The notes: a model not told the origin generated them from the letters alone. Positions 7,345 through 15,024 are shown, counted from the stretch's first letter. The stretch is 53,954 nt of DNA from Dehalococcoidia bacterium (GCA_025062275.1 JANXAP010000032.1:1-53954); one strand, 5' to 3'. A program made the numbers and translations.

Positions 7345-8481
7345 ATGGACCTGGGCCTGGATGAGCAGCAGGAGATGCTGCGCAACTTTGCTCGGGACTT
7401 CCTGGAGAAGGAGTGCCCGGAGCAGCTGGTCCGCCAGATGGAGGAGGACGAGAAGGGCTACTCGCCCGACCTCTGGCGCAAGATGGCCGAGCAGGGATGG
7501 ATGGGCCTGATCATCCCCGAGCAGTACGGCGGGGCGGGCATGCGCATCACCGACCTGGCGGTGCTGCTGGAGGAGTTCGGGCGGTTCCTGGTGCCGGGGC
7601 CGTTCATCCCCACGGTGGTGCTGGGGGCCTACCCCATCATGCTGGCGGGCAGCGAGGAGCAGAAGCAGCGCTTCCTGCCCCGCATCGCTGCCGGCGAGCT
7701 GATCATGACCATGGCCCTCACCGAGCCCTCGGCCAAGTGGGACGCCGACGGCATCCAGATGGAGGCCCGCCAGGAGGGCAGCGACTGGGTCCTCAACGGG
7801 ACCAAGCTCTTCGTGCAGGACGCCCACGTGACCGACTACATGGTGGTGGCCGCCCGCACCGCCAAAGGCGCCAACCCCGAGGAGGGGATCACCCTCTTCC
7901 TGGTGGACTCGCGGTCGCCCGGCATCAAGTTCGAGCTGCTGCGCACCATCGCCTCCGACAAGCAGTGCGAGGTGACCTTCGAGGACGTCCGGGTGCCGGG
8001 CGAGAACGTGCTGGGTGAGGTGGGCAAGGGCTGGCCTGTCGTCCACCGCACCAAGCTGCTGGCGGCGGTGGCCGCCTGCTCCTACCTGGTGGGGCTGGCC
8101 CAGCAGGACTTCGACATCACCCTCAACTACGCCAAGGAGCGGGTCCAGTTCGGGCGGCCCATCGGCTCCTTCCAGGCCATCCAGCACAAGCTGGCCGACG
8201 CCGTCATCGACGTGGACGGCTGCCGCTTCATCACCTACAAGGCGGCCTGGAGCCTGCAGGAGAACGAGCCCGACGCCGAGCTGATGGTGTCCATGGCCAA
8301 GGCCTGGTGCAGCGAGGCCTCGCGGCGGGTGGTGGCCCACGGCCAGCAGATCCACGGCGGCATCGGCTTCACCAAGGACTACAAGATCCAGCTCTACTTC
8401 CGCCGCCAGAAGTGGATGGAGCTGATGTGGGGCGACGCCGATTACCATCGCGAGCTGGTGGCCCAGAAGCTGGCTATCTGA
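7345..8481 (+). CDS. Acyl-CoA dehydrogenase family protein, subunit 2
   Basis: 378 residues. It starts MDLGLDEQQEMLRNFARDFL after a GGAGGTGTAACG site. The flavin/substrate beta-domain segment is present in altered form (MTMALTEPSAKWDADGIQME, with SAKWD in place of NAGSD), as is GTKLFVQDAHVTDYMVVAAR. The C-terminal helices read YAKERVQFGRPIGSFQAIQH and HGGIGFTKDYKIQLYFRRQK; the GTSEIQ element is absent and replaced by a tail with KWMELMWGDADYHRELVAQK. Such degenerate members are usually the partner subunit of a heteromeric acyl-CoA dehydrogenase, sharing FAD and active sites with the neighbour. Cotranscribed with the preceding gene and closed by a clear terminator hairpin. Confidence 0.9.
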   Translation: MDLGLDEQQEMLRNFARDFLEKECPEQLVRQMEEDEKGYSPDLWRKMAEQGWMGLIIPEQYGGAGMRITDLAVLLEEFGRFLVPGPFIPTVVLGAYPIMLAGSEEQKQRFLPRIAAGELIMTMALTEPSAKWDADGIQMEARQEGSDWVLNGTKLFVQDAHVTDYMVVAARTAKGANPEEGITLFLVDSRSPGIKFELLRTIASDKQCEVTFEDVRVPGENVLGEVGKGWPVVHRTKLLAAVAACSYLVGLAQQDFDITLNYAKERVQFGRPIGSFQAIQHKLADAVIDVDGCRFITYKAAWSLQENEPDAELMVSMAKAWCSEASRRVVAHGQQIHGGIGFTKDYKIQLYFRRQKWMELMWGDADYHRELVAQKLAI

Positions 8482-8506
8482 CGCCCTCGCCACGGCCACG
8501 AATAAG

Positions 8507-8538
8507 GGGGCAGCGACGCCGCGACGTGTCGCTGCCCC
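8507..8538 (+). terminator. Terminator hairpin after the acyl-CoA dehydrogenase pair
   Basis: Perfect 11-base inverted repeat GGGGCAGCGAC (8507-8517) / GTCGCTGCCCC (8528-8538) with a 10-base loop, followed by TTGCCTTTGTTG, a weak T-tract. Confidence 0.7.
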
Positions 8539-8551
8539 TTGCCTTTGTTGC

Positions 8552-8557
8552 TATAAT
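8552..8557 (+). promoter_or_regulatory. -10 box of the HIT gene
   Basis: Consensus TATAAT, 35 bases before the ATG at 8593 and 14 bases after the terminator stem. No good -35 is seen 16-18 bases upstream, because that stretch is the right arm of the hairpin. Confidence 0.5.
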
Positions 8558-8592
8558 GGCCGACTGCCGAACCCCAAGGTGGAGGTCGCCGC

Positions 8593-8934
8593 ATGGAGGG
8601 GTGCCTCTTCTGCGACTTCGCCCAGGGCCGTCGTCCCGTGGACAAGCTCCACGATGACGACCTGGTCTACGCCATTCGCGATATAAACCCGCGGGCGCCA
8701 GTGCACATCCTGGTCATCCCCAAGGAGCACATCCCCAGCGCCCGCGAGGTAGAGGACGGTCACGCCCCCCTGTTGGCCCGCATGTTCACCGTGGCCCACA
8801 GCCTTGCCCAGAGGGAGGGCATAGCCGAGCGGGGCTATCGCCTGGCCATCAACGTGGGGACCGAGGGAGGACAGACCATCTACCACCTGCACATGCACCT
8901 CCTGGGCGGGCGGCGGATGGGCAAGGAAGGCTGA
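8593..8934 (+). CDS. HIT family nucleotide hydrolase/transferase (HinT-like)
   Basis: 113 residues, the size of HinT. HIT proteins hydrolyse nucleoside phosphoramidates or related nucleotides using the histidine triad. The C-terminal motif HLHMHLLGG (HxHxHxx form) contains the catalytic His; the N-terminal GCLFCDF element is the common CxxC start, and DLVYAIRDINPRAPVHILVI with PKEHI are family hallmarks. Start ATG with GGTGGAGGTCGCCGC upstream. Single gene with its own promoter; the next gene, from the holin-like island, starts 78 bases on. Confidence 0.93.
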   Translation: MEGCLFCDFAQGRRPVDKLHDDDLVYAIRDINPRAPVHILVIPKEHIPSAREVEDGHAPLLARMFTVAHSLAQREGIAERGYRLAINVGTEGGQTIYHLHMHLLGGRRMGKEG

Positions 8935-8974
8935 GGCGCCCCCGGTGACGAGGGACCATTAGAGCATCGAAGAG

Positions 8975-9008
8975 GGCAGGCTATCCTGCCTCCGCGACAG
9001 GAGGCAGG
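8975..9008 (+). promoter_or_regulatory. Two mutually exclusive hairpins over the ribosome-binding site
   Basis: Hairpin A: GGCAGG (8975-8980) / CCTGCC (8985-8990). Hairpin B: CCTGCCTCC (8985-8993) / GGAGGCAGG (9000-9008). They share CCTGCC, so only one can form. B buries the GGAGG Shine-Dalgarno of the gene at 9013; A frees it. A switch at the level of translation is possible but untested. Confidence 0.45.
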
Positions 9009-9012
9009 GAAG

Positions 9013-9327
9013 ATGGGCCTGGCCCCCGACGCTGCGTTGCCCCTGGCCGTGGACACCCTGGCGGGAGTCTGCGGCCTCTTCAACGCCCTCTACTTCCTGG
9101 CCTACCTGCTGGCCAGGGGGCGGGGGCCTACCTACCGGGTGGCAGCGGGCGCCCTGGCCCTCGTCTCAGCGGCGGTGGCGGCCGAGAGCGCCGTCCTGCT
9201 GGCCTGGCGGGGCGGTGCCGGGGAGGCCCTGGACGGCGCCTGGGGCACGTCGCGGCTGCTGTCGGCCCTGGGAGCTGTCGCTGTTACCCTGCTGGTGCTG
9301 AGGCGGATGATCGCCCTGAGCGACTGA
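9013..9327 (+). CDS. Small three-helix membrane protein, holin-like
   Basis: 104 residues, start ATG with GGAGG 8 bases upstream. Three hydrophobic segments are visible: about 12-37 (LAVDTLAGVCGLFNALYFLA), 45-66 (AAGALALVSAAVAAESAVLL) and 84-98 (LSALGAVAVTLLVLRR), with a short charged tail. No enzyme motif. It opens a run of four tiny genes with tight or overlapping junctions (9013-10036) ending in an XhlA-like coiled-coil/TM protein, which is how phage lysis modules look. A holin role is inference from size, topology and context; an uncharacterised membrane protein is the safe call. Confidence 0.55.
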   Translation: MGLAPDAALPLAVDTLAGVCGLFNALYFLAYLLARGRGPTYRVAAGALALVSAAVAAESAVLLAWRGGAGEALDGAWGTSRLLSALGAVAVTLLVLRRMIALSD

Positions 9328-9341
9328 GGAGGTGTCGGGAG

Positions 9342-9515
9342 ATGGCCGCAACGCTGGCCGTGGCGCTGGAGAGGGGACGCTGGGACGTGGCCGCCCTCTG
9401 CCTGGCCCTGGGGGTCGTGGAGGCGGCCTCCCGCCTGCCCCCAGACTCCCTGCAGGCCCTGCTGGCCCTGCTCCAGGAGGACACGACCCGGAGGAGGGGG
9501 CGGCTTGGCCGCTAG
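9342..9515 (+). CDS. 57-residue hypothetical protein
   Basis: ATG with GAGGAGGTGTCGGGAG upstream, 14 bases after the previous stop. The sequence is short and mostly helical (ATLAVALERGRWDVAALCLA, LGVVEAASRLPPDSLQALLA), ending in an Arg-rich tail TRRRGRLGR. No recognisable family. It overlaps the next gene by 11 bases in another frame, which supports translation coupling and its reality. Seen in the same small-gene island as the holin-like proteins; function unknown. Confidence 0.5.
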   Translation: MAATLAVALERGRWDVAALCLALGVVEAASRLPPDSLQALLALLQEDTTRRRGRLGR

Positions 9516-9849
9516 CCGCCGCGTGCGCCGCCGCGGCGGCCGCCTGCGCAGCTTCTACGAGGAAGCCCTCAGCGAGGCCGAACGGCTGGAGCTGGAGCAG
9601 GCGCGGGAGGTGGAGGGGCTGGACGAGGAGATCGCGGTCCTGAGGGTGCGGCTGAAGCGCGCCCTCCGGGAGCACCCTCAGGACCTGGCCCTCATCGCCA
9701 AGGGCGTAGACATGCTGGTGAAGGCGGTGGCGGCCCGCTACCGACTGTCGCCCAAGGCCCGCCGCGACCTGGCCGACAACCTGGCGGGCCTCATCGAGGG
9801 CATCGACAACCTGCTGGGGAGGGAGGAAGGTGGCCAGGGGCAAGCTTGA
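9505..9849 (+). CDS. 114-residue helical, highly charged protein of unknown function
   Basis: TTG start at 9505 behind GGAGGAGGGGGC. The protein begins with a basic stretch (RRVRRRGGRLRSFYEEAL) and continues as amphipathic helix (EAERLELEQAREVEGLDEEI, LRVRLKRALREHPQDLALI). The end, YRLSPKARRDLADNLAGLIE, resembles the DNA-binding or oligomerising helices of small phage packaging proteins, but I cannot assign it. It overlaps both neighbours (11 and 20 bases). In phage gene order a charged helical protein like this could be a terminase small subunit or regulator; that is only a possibility. Confidence 0.55.
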   Translation: MAASRRVRRRGGRLRSFYEEALSEAERLELEQAREVEGLDEEIAVLRVRLKRALREHPQDLALIAKGVDMLVKAVAARYRLSPKARRDLADNLAGLIEGIDNLLGREEGGQGQA

Positions 9850-10036
9850 AGGGGCCATCAAGCGGCTGGCCCGCCGCTGGCCAAGGGGGCCCACGCGCCC
9901 CTCTCGGGAGGCCATCGAAGTGCGACTGGCAGCGGTGGAGCGGGACCTGGCCGAGCTGAAGGCGCGGGTCAACGGCCTCATATTCGTCGTCCTGGGGGCC
10001 GTGGTCACGCAGGTGGTCCTGAAGCTCGTGCAGTAG
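9830..10036 (+). CDS. XhlA-like coiled-coil protein with C-terminal membrane helix
   Basis: 68 residues from GTG, with GGGAGGGAGGAAG upstream, overlapping the previous gene by 20 bases. A basic N-terminus is followed by an amphipathic heptad segment (EVRLAAVERDLAELKARVNG) and one membrane helix at the end (LIFVVLGAVVTQVVLKLV). This topology, coiled coil then terminal TM in under 80 residues, matches haemolysin XhlA-type proteins that accompany holins in phage lysis modules. Sequence similarity is to the pattern rather than to particular residues, so the family call is tentative. Confidence 0.55.
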   Translation: MARGKLEGAIKRLARRWPRGPTRPSREAIEVRLAAVERDLAELKARVNGLIFVVLGAVVTQVVLKLVQ

Positions 10037-10073
10037 GGCAGGGTGCCGCTATCATGGCCTGGGAGCGCCGTCC

Positions 10074-10610
10074 ATGGACGTGCCGGAAGGTGCGCTGCGC
10101 GAGCTGCAACAGGTAGGGCGCATGCTGTGGGAGGCGGGACTGGTCTCCTCCCACGGTGGCAACCTGAGCCTGCACCTGCCCGACGGGGCGGTGGTCATCA
10201 CCGCTCACGGGGCCATGCTGGGCCGCCTGGAGGCGGACTCCCTGGTCGTCCTGGGGCGCGAAGGGGGCCGACAGCCGTCGTCGGACACCGATATACACCG
10301 CGCGATATACGACGCCACCGCTGCCGGCGCCGTAGCCCACGCCCATCCCCGCCATGCCATCGCCCTGTCGCTGCTGGGCGAGGGCGACCTGGAGCCGCTG
10401 GACCTGGAGGGCCGGCACTACCTGGGCAAGCGCGTGCCGGTGGTGCAGGGCCGGGAGCATGTGGCAGAGGCCCTGGGCGACTTCCCCATCGTGGTGGTTC
10501 GGGGCCACGGCTCCTATGCCCGCGGCCGAGACCTTCGGGAGGCCCTCCTCTACACCAGCGTGCTGGAGGAGAGCGCCCACGTCTTGTGGCTCCTGCGCTC
10601 CCTGCGCTGA
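10074..10610 (+). CDS. Class II aldolase/adducin family protein
   Basis: 178 residues. Zn-dependent class II aldolases such as fuculose-phosphate aldolase cleave sugar phosphates or isomerise them. Recognisable: LVSSHGGNLSLHLPDGAVVI (substrate loop, SxGNxS), SDTDIHRAIYDATAAGAVAH, the zinc pair in AHAHPRHAIAL, and the third His in VVVRGHGSYARG. It lacks the extended C-terminal part of E. coli FucA and is somewhat short. A TATCAT box at 10050-10055 may be its -10. Convergent with the metallopeptidase gene. The true substrate is not predictable. Confidence 0.85.
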   Translation: MDVPEGALRELQQVGRMLWEAGLVSSHGGNLSLHLPDGAVVITAHGAMLGRLEADSLVVLGREGGRQPSSDTDIHRAIYDATAAGAVAHAHPRHAIALSLLGEGDLEPLDLEGRHYLGKRVPVVQGREHVAEALGDFPIVVVRGHGSYARGRDLREALLYTSVLEESAHVLWLLRSLR

Positions 10611-10617
10611 GGGCCGG

Positions 10618-11001
10618 TCAGCCCAGCCCCAGCTCCTCCAGACGCTCCTCGTCTAGCCCCAGGTAGTGACCTATCTCGTGCATGAGGGTCACCCGCACCT
10701 GCTGCACCAGCTCCTCCAGGCTTCTGCAGTAGCGCTGGTGCGGCTCCTGGTAAATGACGATGCGGTCGGGCAAGGCCATGGTGTAGCCGCTGCCGCGGTG
10801 GGGCAGGGGTACGCCCAGGTAAAGGCCGAAGAGGGGTTCGCCAGGGCGGACGCCGGCCTGACGGCGCTCCCAGGAGGACGGTCGCCAGCGCACCTCCACG
10901 TCCACATTGTGGAGCATCGCTCGCAGGCGCGGCGGCAGGCCCTCGATGGCCTCCCGCACCAGGCGCTGGAACTGGCCACGAGTGAGGCGGGGCATAGGCA
11001 T
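10618..11001 (-). CDS. Zincin-like metallopeptidase
   Basis: 127 residues from ATG 11001 (MPMPRLTRGQFQRLVREAIE), 5 bases after the stop of the transpeptidase gene; the frame is open beyond that only as a shadow. The motif VTLMHEIGHYLGLDEERLEE carries HExxH plus the GLDEE extension typical of the small zincin family (Zincin_1). Upstream are LPPRLRAMLHNVDVEVRWRP and IVIYQEPHQR, both regular for this family. The family's biological role is not established; in many bacteria it is a stand-alone cytosolic protein. Likely cotranscribed with the penicillin-binding protein. Confidence 0.88.
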   Translation of the reverse strand: MPMPRLTRGQFQRLVREAIEGLPPRLRAMLHNVDVEVRWRPSSWERRQAGVRPGEPLFGLYLGVPLPHRGSGYTMALPDRIVIYQEPHQRYCRSLEELVQQVRVTLMHEIGHYLGLDEERLEELGLG

Positions 11002-11006
11002 GTTCG

Positions 11007-13148
11007 CTACTGTCCCGGCAGGGCCTGCACCAGGCCGGGCGTACGCGCCAGCCGCACCAGCAGGTCGCGGGCCAGGACCGTGGAGCGCACGGATCCCTGA
11101 GTTCCCCCCTCGTTGAACACGAGCGTCAGCCAGGTCGGGCTGGTGCGGGGGGCGTAGGCCACGAAGAAGCCGTGATAGGGGCCGACGCCGCCGGCCGCCT
11201 CGGGCGTGCCCGACTTGCCGGCTGCATCCAGGCCGGTGCCCGAGAAGGCAGCATAGGCCGTACCGCCGGGGCTCTGGGTCACCAGCCGAAGCCCCTCCCG
11301 TATGGCGTCCAGGGTGGCCTGCGAGACGGGCAGACGGCCGATGGCCTCGGTGCGGAACTCTCTGACCACGTTGCCCTGGGCATCGGTTATCTTGCGCACC
11401 AGGAGGGGCCTGTCCAGCTCGCCGCCGCGGGCGATGGCGGCGTAGGCATTGGCGATCTGGATGGGCGTCACCAACAGGTAGCCCTGCCCGATGCCCAGCA
11501 CTACAGAGTCGCCCGAGAACCAGGGGTTGGGATCTCCCACCGCCTTCTCCTTCCAGTCGGGATCGCGGGGGTCGGGCACCAGCCCCGCCGCCTCCGGCAG
11601 GCCGATGCCCGTGGGCTGTCCGAAACCGAAGCCCCGGGCCATATCGGGCAACAGGCCAGGGTCGCGGGCGTCCAGTCGGTAGGCGATCTCGTAGAAGACG
11701 GGGTTGCAGGAGGCCATGAGGCCCTCGGCAGGGGTCATGGGGCCTCTGTCTATCGACTGCCAGTTGCGCAGGGGGAAGTTGGGGAAGCGCGTCCACACCG
11801 GCGGGCAGGGGAGGCGTGTGGTGGGGGAGACGACCCCGTTCTCGATGCCCGCCGCGGCCGTCACCACCTTGAAGGTGGAGCCGGGCGGATAGGTCCCCTC
11901 CAGCGCCCGGTTCATGGTGGGGCGCTGGGGGCTGTTGAACAGCCGGTCCACTTCCTGCTGGCTCAGGCCACGGATGAAGTCGTTGGGGTTGTAGCGGGGC
12001 GCCGATGCCAGGGCCAGCACCGAGTTGTCCCGCGGGTCCATGACCACCACCGCCCCCGGCCCGCTGCCCAGCACCTCTTCGGCGGCCCTCTGCACGTCCA
12101 GGTCTATGGTGAGATGCACGTCGTGGCCGGGCACCGGGGCCTTGCGGGCGATGACCTGGGCTATTTCCCCCTCGGGGGTGACGGTGGCCAATATTCCCCC
12201 CTTCTGACCAGCCAGCTCCTGCTGATAGGCGGCCTCGATGCCGGCCCCGCCCACCCAGTCGTCCTCGCGGTACCCCTGCGGATAGAGCTGTTGCAGCTCC
12301 TCAGCGTTGATCTTGCGCATGAAGCCCAGCACATGAGCGGCCAGCTCGTTGTTGGGGTAGACCCTCTGCACCTCTTCCTTCACGAACACCCCCAGGTCAG
12401 CCAGGGCGTAAAAGGCCTGAAGGCGCTCGGGAGGGGTGTCGTGGGGCAGGCGCTGCACCTCCACGAAGTAGAATTCGGGCACGTTGGCATCCAGCCTGGG
12501 CCGCACCTGGGAGAAGGGCACGCCCAGGGCGCGGGCCAGGGCAGTGGCAGTGCGATCCTTGTCCGCGACCCTCCCGGGGATGACGCCCACCACAGGGATG
12601 GTGGCGTCCATCGCCAGCGGCCGCCCGCGGCGGTCGTAAATGGTGCCCCGTTTCGGATTTTCGATGAAGAGGTGTACCAGGGTGCGGTCGTCCAGCTCCT
12701 TGAATATGAGGGACGGGGCCCAGCGTACTCGCCACTCGCGCTTAGTGCCGCCCTCGGGCCTGGCTACCTCCTCCTGCACCAGGGGCAGGGCGTTCTCCTG
12801 GACGATATCGCCGAAAAACACGGTGTGGATGGTCACGCGGTAGGGATAGGACTCGACGTTCTGGGGCTGCAGCAGCTCGAAGTCGATGCCGACGATGGTG
12901 GCCTCCTCGGCGATGGCCTGATAGCGCTGCACGAAGCGCTCCTGCGGCATCTGGGCCTGCACATCGCTGCTCACCAGGGCATACATCCCCTGGTAGTCCT
13001 GGGCCTGCCAGCGGCGCAGGAATTCGTGGGCCACCTCTCGCGGCGTGTTGGGGTCCTCTATGACCTCGGGCGTGGAACCGCCGCCTCCTCCCAGGGAACA
13101 GGCCGTCAGCAGGGCCCAGGCCGCCAACAGCACCAGCAGCCGCACCAT
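11007..13148 (-). CDS. Class B penicillin-binding protein (MecA/PBP2-like) lipoprotein
   Basis: 713 residues. An N-terminal signal with lipobox (LVLLAAWALLTACSLGGGG; Cys about residue 17) predicts a lipid-anchored transpeptidase outside the membrane. An NTF2-like domain (PREVAHEFLRRWQAQDYQGM, about 35-145) as in MecA precedes the PBP dimerisation domain (KRGTIYDRRGRPLAMD near 163). The transpeptidase domain has SxxK in PPGSTFKVV (nucleophile Ser about 424), SCN in LMASCNPVFYEIA, and KSGT in AAGKSGTPEA. It cross-links peptidoglycan; low beta-lactam affinity as in MecA cannot be judged. A TACAAT box lies 11 bases before the ATG. Confidence 0.93.
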   Translation of the reverse strand: MVRLLVLLAAWALLTACSLGGGGGSTPEVIEDPNTPREVAHEFLRRWQAQDYQGMYALVSSDVQAQMPQERFVQRYQAIAEEATIVGIDFELLQPQNVESYPYRVTIHTVFFGDIVQENALPLVQEEVARPEGGTKREWRVRWAPSLIFKELDDRTLVHLFIENPKRGTIYDRRGRPLAMDATIPVVGVIPGRVADKDRTATALARALGVPFSQVRPRLDANVPEFYFVEVQRLPHDTPPERLQAFYALADLGVFVKEEVQRVYPNNELAAHVLGFMRKINAEELQQLYPQGYREDDWVGGAGIEAAYQQELAGQKGGILATVTPEGEIAQVIARKAPVPGHDVHLTIDLDVQRAAEEVLGSGPGAVVVMDPRDNSVLALASAPRYNPNDFIRGLSQQEVDRLFNSPQRPTMNRALEGTYPPGSTFKVVTAAAGIENGVVSPTTRLPCPPVWTRFPNFPLRNWQSIDRGPMTPAEGLMASCNPVFYEIAYRLDARDPGLLPDMARGFGFGQPTGIGLPEAAGLVPDPRDPDWKEKAVGDPNPWFSGDSVVLGIGQGYLLVTPIQIANAYAAIARGGELDRPLLVRKITDAQGNVVREFRTEAIGRLPVSQATLDAIREGLRLVTQSPGGTAYAAFSGTGLDAAGKSGTPEAAGGVGPYHGFFVAYAPRTSPTWLTLVFNEGGTQGSVRSTVLARDLLVRLARTPGLVQALPGQ

Positions 13149-13159
13149 CTCCGCTGCCC

Positions 13160-13165
13160 ATTGTA
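13160..13165 (-). promoter_or_regulatory. -10 box of the penicillin-binding protein gene
   Basis: TACAAT on the minus strand, 11 bases before ATG 13148, implying a leader of about 5 bases. No convincing -35. Confidence 0.4.
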
Positions 13166-13188
13166 TCGGAAGCAGGGGGACGGTGCCT

Positions 13189-13194
13189 TATAAT
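13189..13194 (+). promoter_or_regulatory. -10 box of the CBS-transporter operon
   Basis: Consensus TATAAT, 26 bases before ATG 13221 which has GGGAGGTAGAT as ribosome-binding site. -35 weak. Divergent from the penicillin-binding protein promoter. Confidence 0.5.
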
Positions 13195-13220
13195 CTGTCC
13201 TTGGGCCTTGGGAGGTAGAT

Positions 13221-13727
13221 ATGGAGTCTGAGAGGCCGATAGGGCGCAAAACGACGGTGCGAGAGGCCATGGAGAGGTTCGTAGGACCCTCGCCCTGCCT
13301 CGTGCGCCCCGACGACGATGTGATGGCCCTCGTGAACGAGGCCGTGCGCCACCCGGAGGTGGAGACCTTCGCTGTGGTGGACGAGGACGGCAAGCTGCTG
13401 GGCATCATCCCCCTGCGGCTGCTGCTGGACGAGCTCTTCCTGAGCGTGGTGCCCGAGGAGTTCCTGCTGACCATGCGCGACCTGGCCGATATCGAGGAAT
13501 TCGCGCGCATCGCCCGGGCCAAGCGCGCCCGCGACCTGATGCAGCCGCCGGCGTCGGTGAGGGCCGACGACACCATCGGCCGCGCCTTCGCCCTCCTGCA
13601 CGAGCGGGGCCTGCTGGGGATACCGGTGGTGGACGAGGAGGGGAGGGTCAGGGGCTATCTGGACAGCCTCCAGCTCATCGCCCTCTGGCTGGGAGCGGCC
13701 CCGTCACCGCAACAGGAACGGGAGTGA
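13221..13727 (+). CDS. CBS-domain pair protein
   Basis: 168 residues containing two CBS repeats: about 15-75 (VREAMERFVGPSPCLVRPDD, then FAVVDEDGKLLGIIPLRLLL) and 105-165 (ARDLMQPPASVRADDTIGRA, then GIPVVDEEGRVRGYLDSLQL). CBS pairs bind adenosyl ligands or act as ion-strength sensors and often regulate transporters. The ArsB/NhaD-type permease starts 6 bases after its stop, so a regulatory partnership with that transporter is a reasonable inference. The middle insert (LSVVPEEFLLTMRDLADIEE) joining the repeats is typical of CBS proteins linked to such permeases. Confidence 0.9.
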   Translation: MESERPIGRKTTVREAMERFVGPSPCLVRPDDDVMALVNEAVRHPEVETFAVVDEDGKLLGIIPLRLLLDELFLSVVPEEFLLTMRDLADIEEFARIARAKRARDLMQPPASVRADDTIGRAFALLHERGLLGIPVVDEEGRVRGYLDSLQLIALWLGAAPSPQQERE

Positions 13728-13733
13728 GGTGAC

Positions 13734-15017
13734 GTGGACGAGCGTGCGCTGGCGCTGGCCATCTTCGCCCTGGCCTACCTGGCCATCGTCACCGAGATCA
13801 TCCCCAAGACGGCGGCCGCCCTCCTGGGTGGCCTCGCCATGGTGGTGCTGGGGGTGGTGGACCAGGAACATGCCTTCGAGGCCATCGACCTCAACGTCAT
13901 CTTCCTGCTGGCGGGCATGATGATCATCGCCCACGAGTTGGGCCGCACCGGCGTCTTCCAGTGGTTGGCGGTGCGGACGGCCAAGGTAGCCCGGGGCGAC
14001 CCGACGCTGGTGCTGGTGCTGCTGTGCCTCATCACCGCTGTGGGGTCGGCCTTTCTGGACAACGTCACCACCGTGGTGCTGATGGTGCCCCTGACCCTAT
14101 TCCTGGCCCGCATCCTGTCGGTGGAGCCGGTGCCTTTCCTGATAGCCGAGGTGATGGCCTCCAACATCGGCGGGGTGGCCACGCTGGTGGGCGATCCGCC
14201 CAACGTCGTCATCGGCAGCGCCGCCGACATAGACTTCCTGGAGTTCATCGTCCACGCCACCCCCCTGGCAGTGGCGGTGCTGGCCCTTTTTCTCGTAGCC
14301 GTTTACCTGCTGTTCCGGCCCCGTCTGCGGGCCTCCAACCCTGTGCGGGAGTCGGTGCTGGAGATCGATGAGCGGGAGCTGGTGACGAACCCCCGGCTGT
14401 TACGGGTGGCGGGGCCGGTAGCCCTGGGCACCATCGTGGCCTTCCTGTTCCACGGGGCGCTGGGCCTGGAGCCGGCCACCATCGCCTTGGCAGGAGCGGC
14501 CTTGCTCATCGTCCTGGGCCGCGTCTCCATTGAGGAGGCGTTGCGGGAGGTGGAGTGGAACACACTGTTCTTTTTCGTGGGGCTGTTCATGATGGTGCAG
14601 GGGCTGGCGGAGGTGGGCCTCCTGTCCGATCTGGGACAGGCCCTCTCGGACGTGAGCGGCGACAGCGTGGGGCTGGCAGCCATGCTGGTGCTCTGGCCGG
14701 CGGTGCTTCTCTCCAGCGTCCTCAACCAGATACCCTATACGACGGTGATGGTGCCGGTGGTGGGGGAGATGTCGCGGACGCTGGGGGTAGGCGAGGGCGC
14801 CCAGAATCCCCTCTGGTGGGCCCTTGCCTTCGGCGTCGGCTTCGGCGCCAACCTGACGACGGTGGGCGCGGCCGCCAACGTCTACGTGGTGAACGTGGCC
14901 GCCCGTGCCGGCCACCGAATCGGCTTTCTCACCTTCCTGCGATACGGCACCCTGGTGACCCTGACATCGGCCGGCCTCTCTTCCCTCTACCTCTGGCTGC
15001 GCTACCTGGCCTTCTGA
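13734..15017 (+). CDS. ArsB/NhaD-type ion permease (IT superfamily)
   Basis: 427 residues from GTG, about 11-12 membrane helices. Hallmarks of the ArsB/NhaD/SLC13 fold: EIIPKTAAALLGGLAMVVLG, FLLAGMMIIAHELGRTGVFQ, the substrate hairpin FLDNVTTVVLMVPL, and MASNIGGVATLVGDPPNVVI with the SNIGG and DPPN signature. The second repeat carries WNTLFFFVGLFMMVQGL and SVLNQIPYTTVMVPV. Known members export arsenite or Na+ in exchange for H+. There is no arsR, arsC or other arsenic gene nearby, so the ion is open. It follows the CBS protein by 6 bases and precedes an MFS gene by 7. Confidence 0.92.
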   Translation: MDERALALAIFALAYLAIVTEIIPKTAAALLGGLAMVVLGVVDQEHAFEAIDLNVIFLLAGMMIIAHELGRTGVFQWLAVRTAKVARGDPTLVLVLLCLITAVGSAFLDNVTTVVLMVPLTLFLARILSVEPVPFLIAEVMASNIGGVATLVGDPPNVVIGSAADIDFLEFIVHATPLAVAVLALFLVAVYLLFRPRLRASNPVRESVLEIDERELVTNPRLLRVAGPVALGTIVAFLFHGALGLEPATIALAGAALLIVLGRVSIEEALREVEWNTLFFFVGLFMMVQGLAEVGLLSDLGQALSDVSGDSVGLAAMLVLWPAVLLSSVLNQIPYTTVMVPVVGEMSRTLGVGEGAQNPLWWALAFGVGFGANLTTVGAAANVYVVNVAARAGHRIGFLTFLRYGTLVTLTSAGLSSLYLWLRYLAF

Positions 15018-15024
15018 GGACGCC

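Noticed and set aside
6004-8499. 831-codon open frame on the minus strand opposite the two acyl-CoA dehydrogenases
   Set aside because: It mirrors the third-position GC bias of the plus-strand genes; its His/Gly/Leu-rich translation has no domain, while the plus strand codes two clear enzymes.
8539-8557. TTGCCT as -35 of the HIT promoter
   Set aside because: It is only 7 bases from the TATAAT; spacing rules it out.
9505-9849. Reading the charged helical protein as a definite terminase small subunit
   Set aside because: No recognisable TerS motif and terL is 15 kb away; left as unknown.
11172-13193. 673-codon open frame on the plus strand opposite the penicillin-binding protein
   Set aside because: Antisense shadow of a gene with all transpeptidase motifs; no ribosome-binding site or family match.
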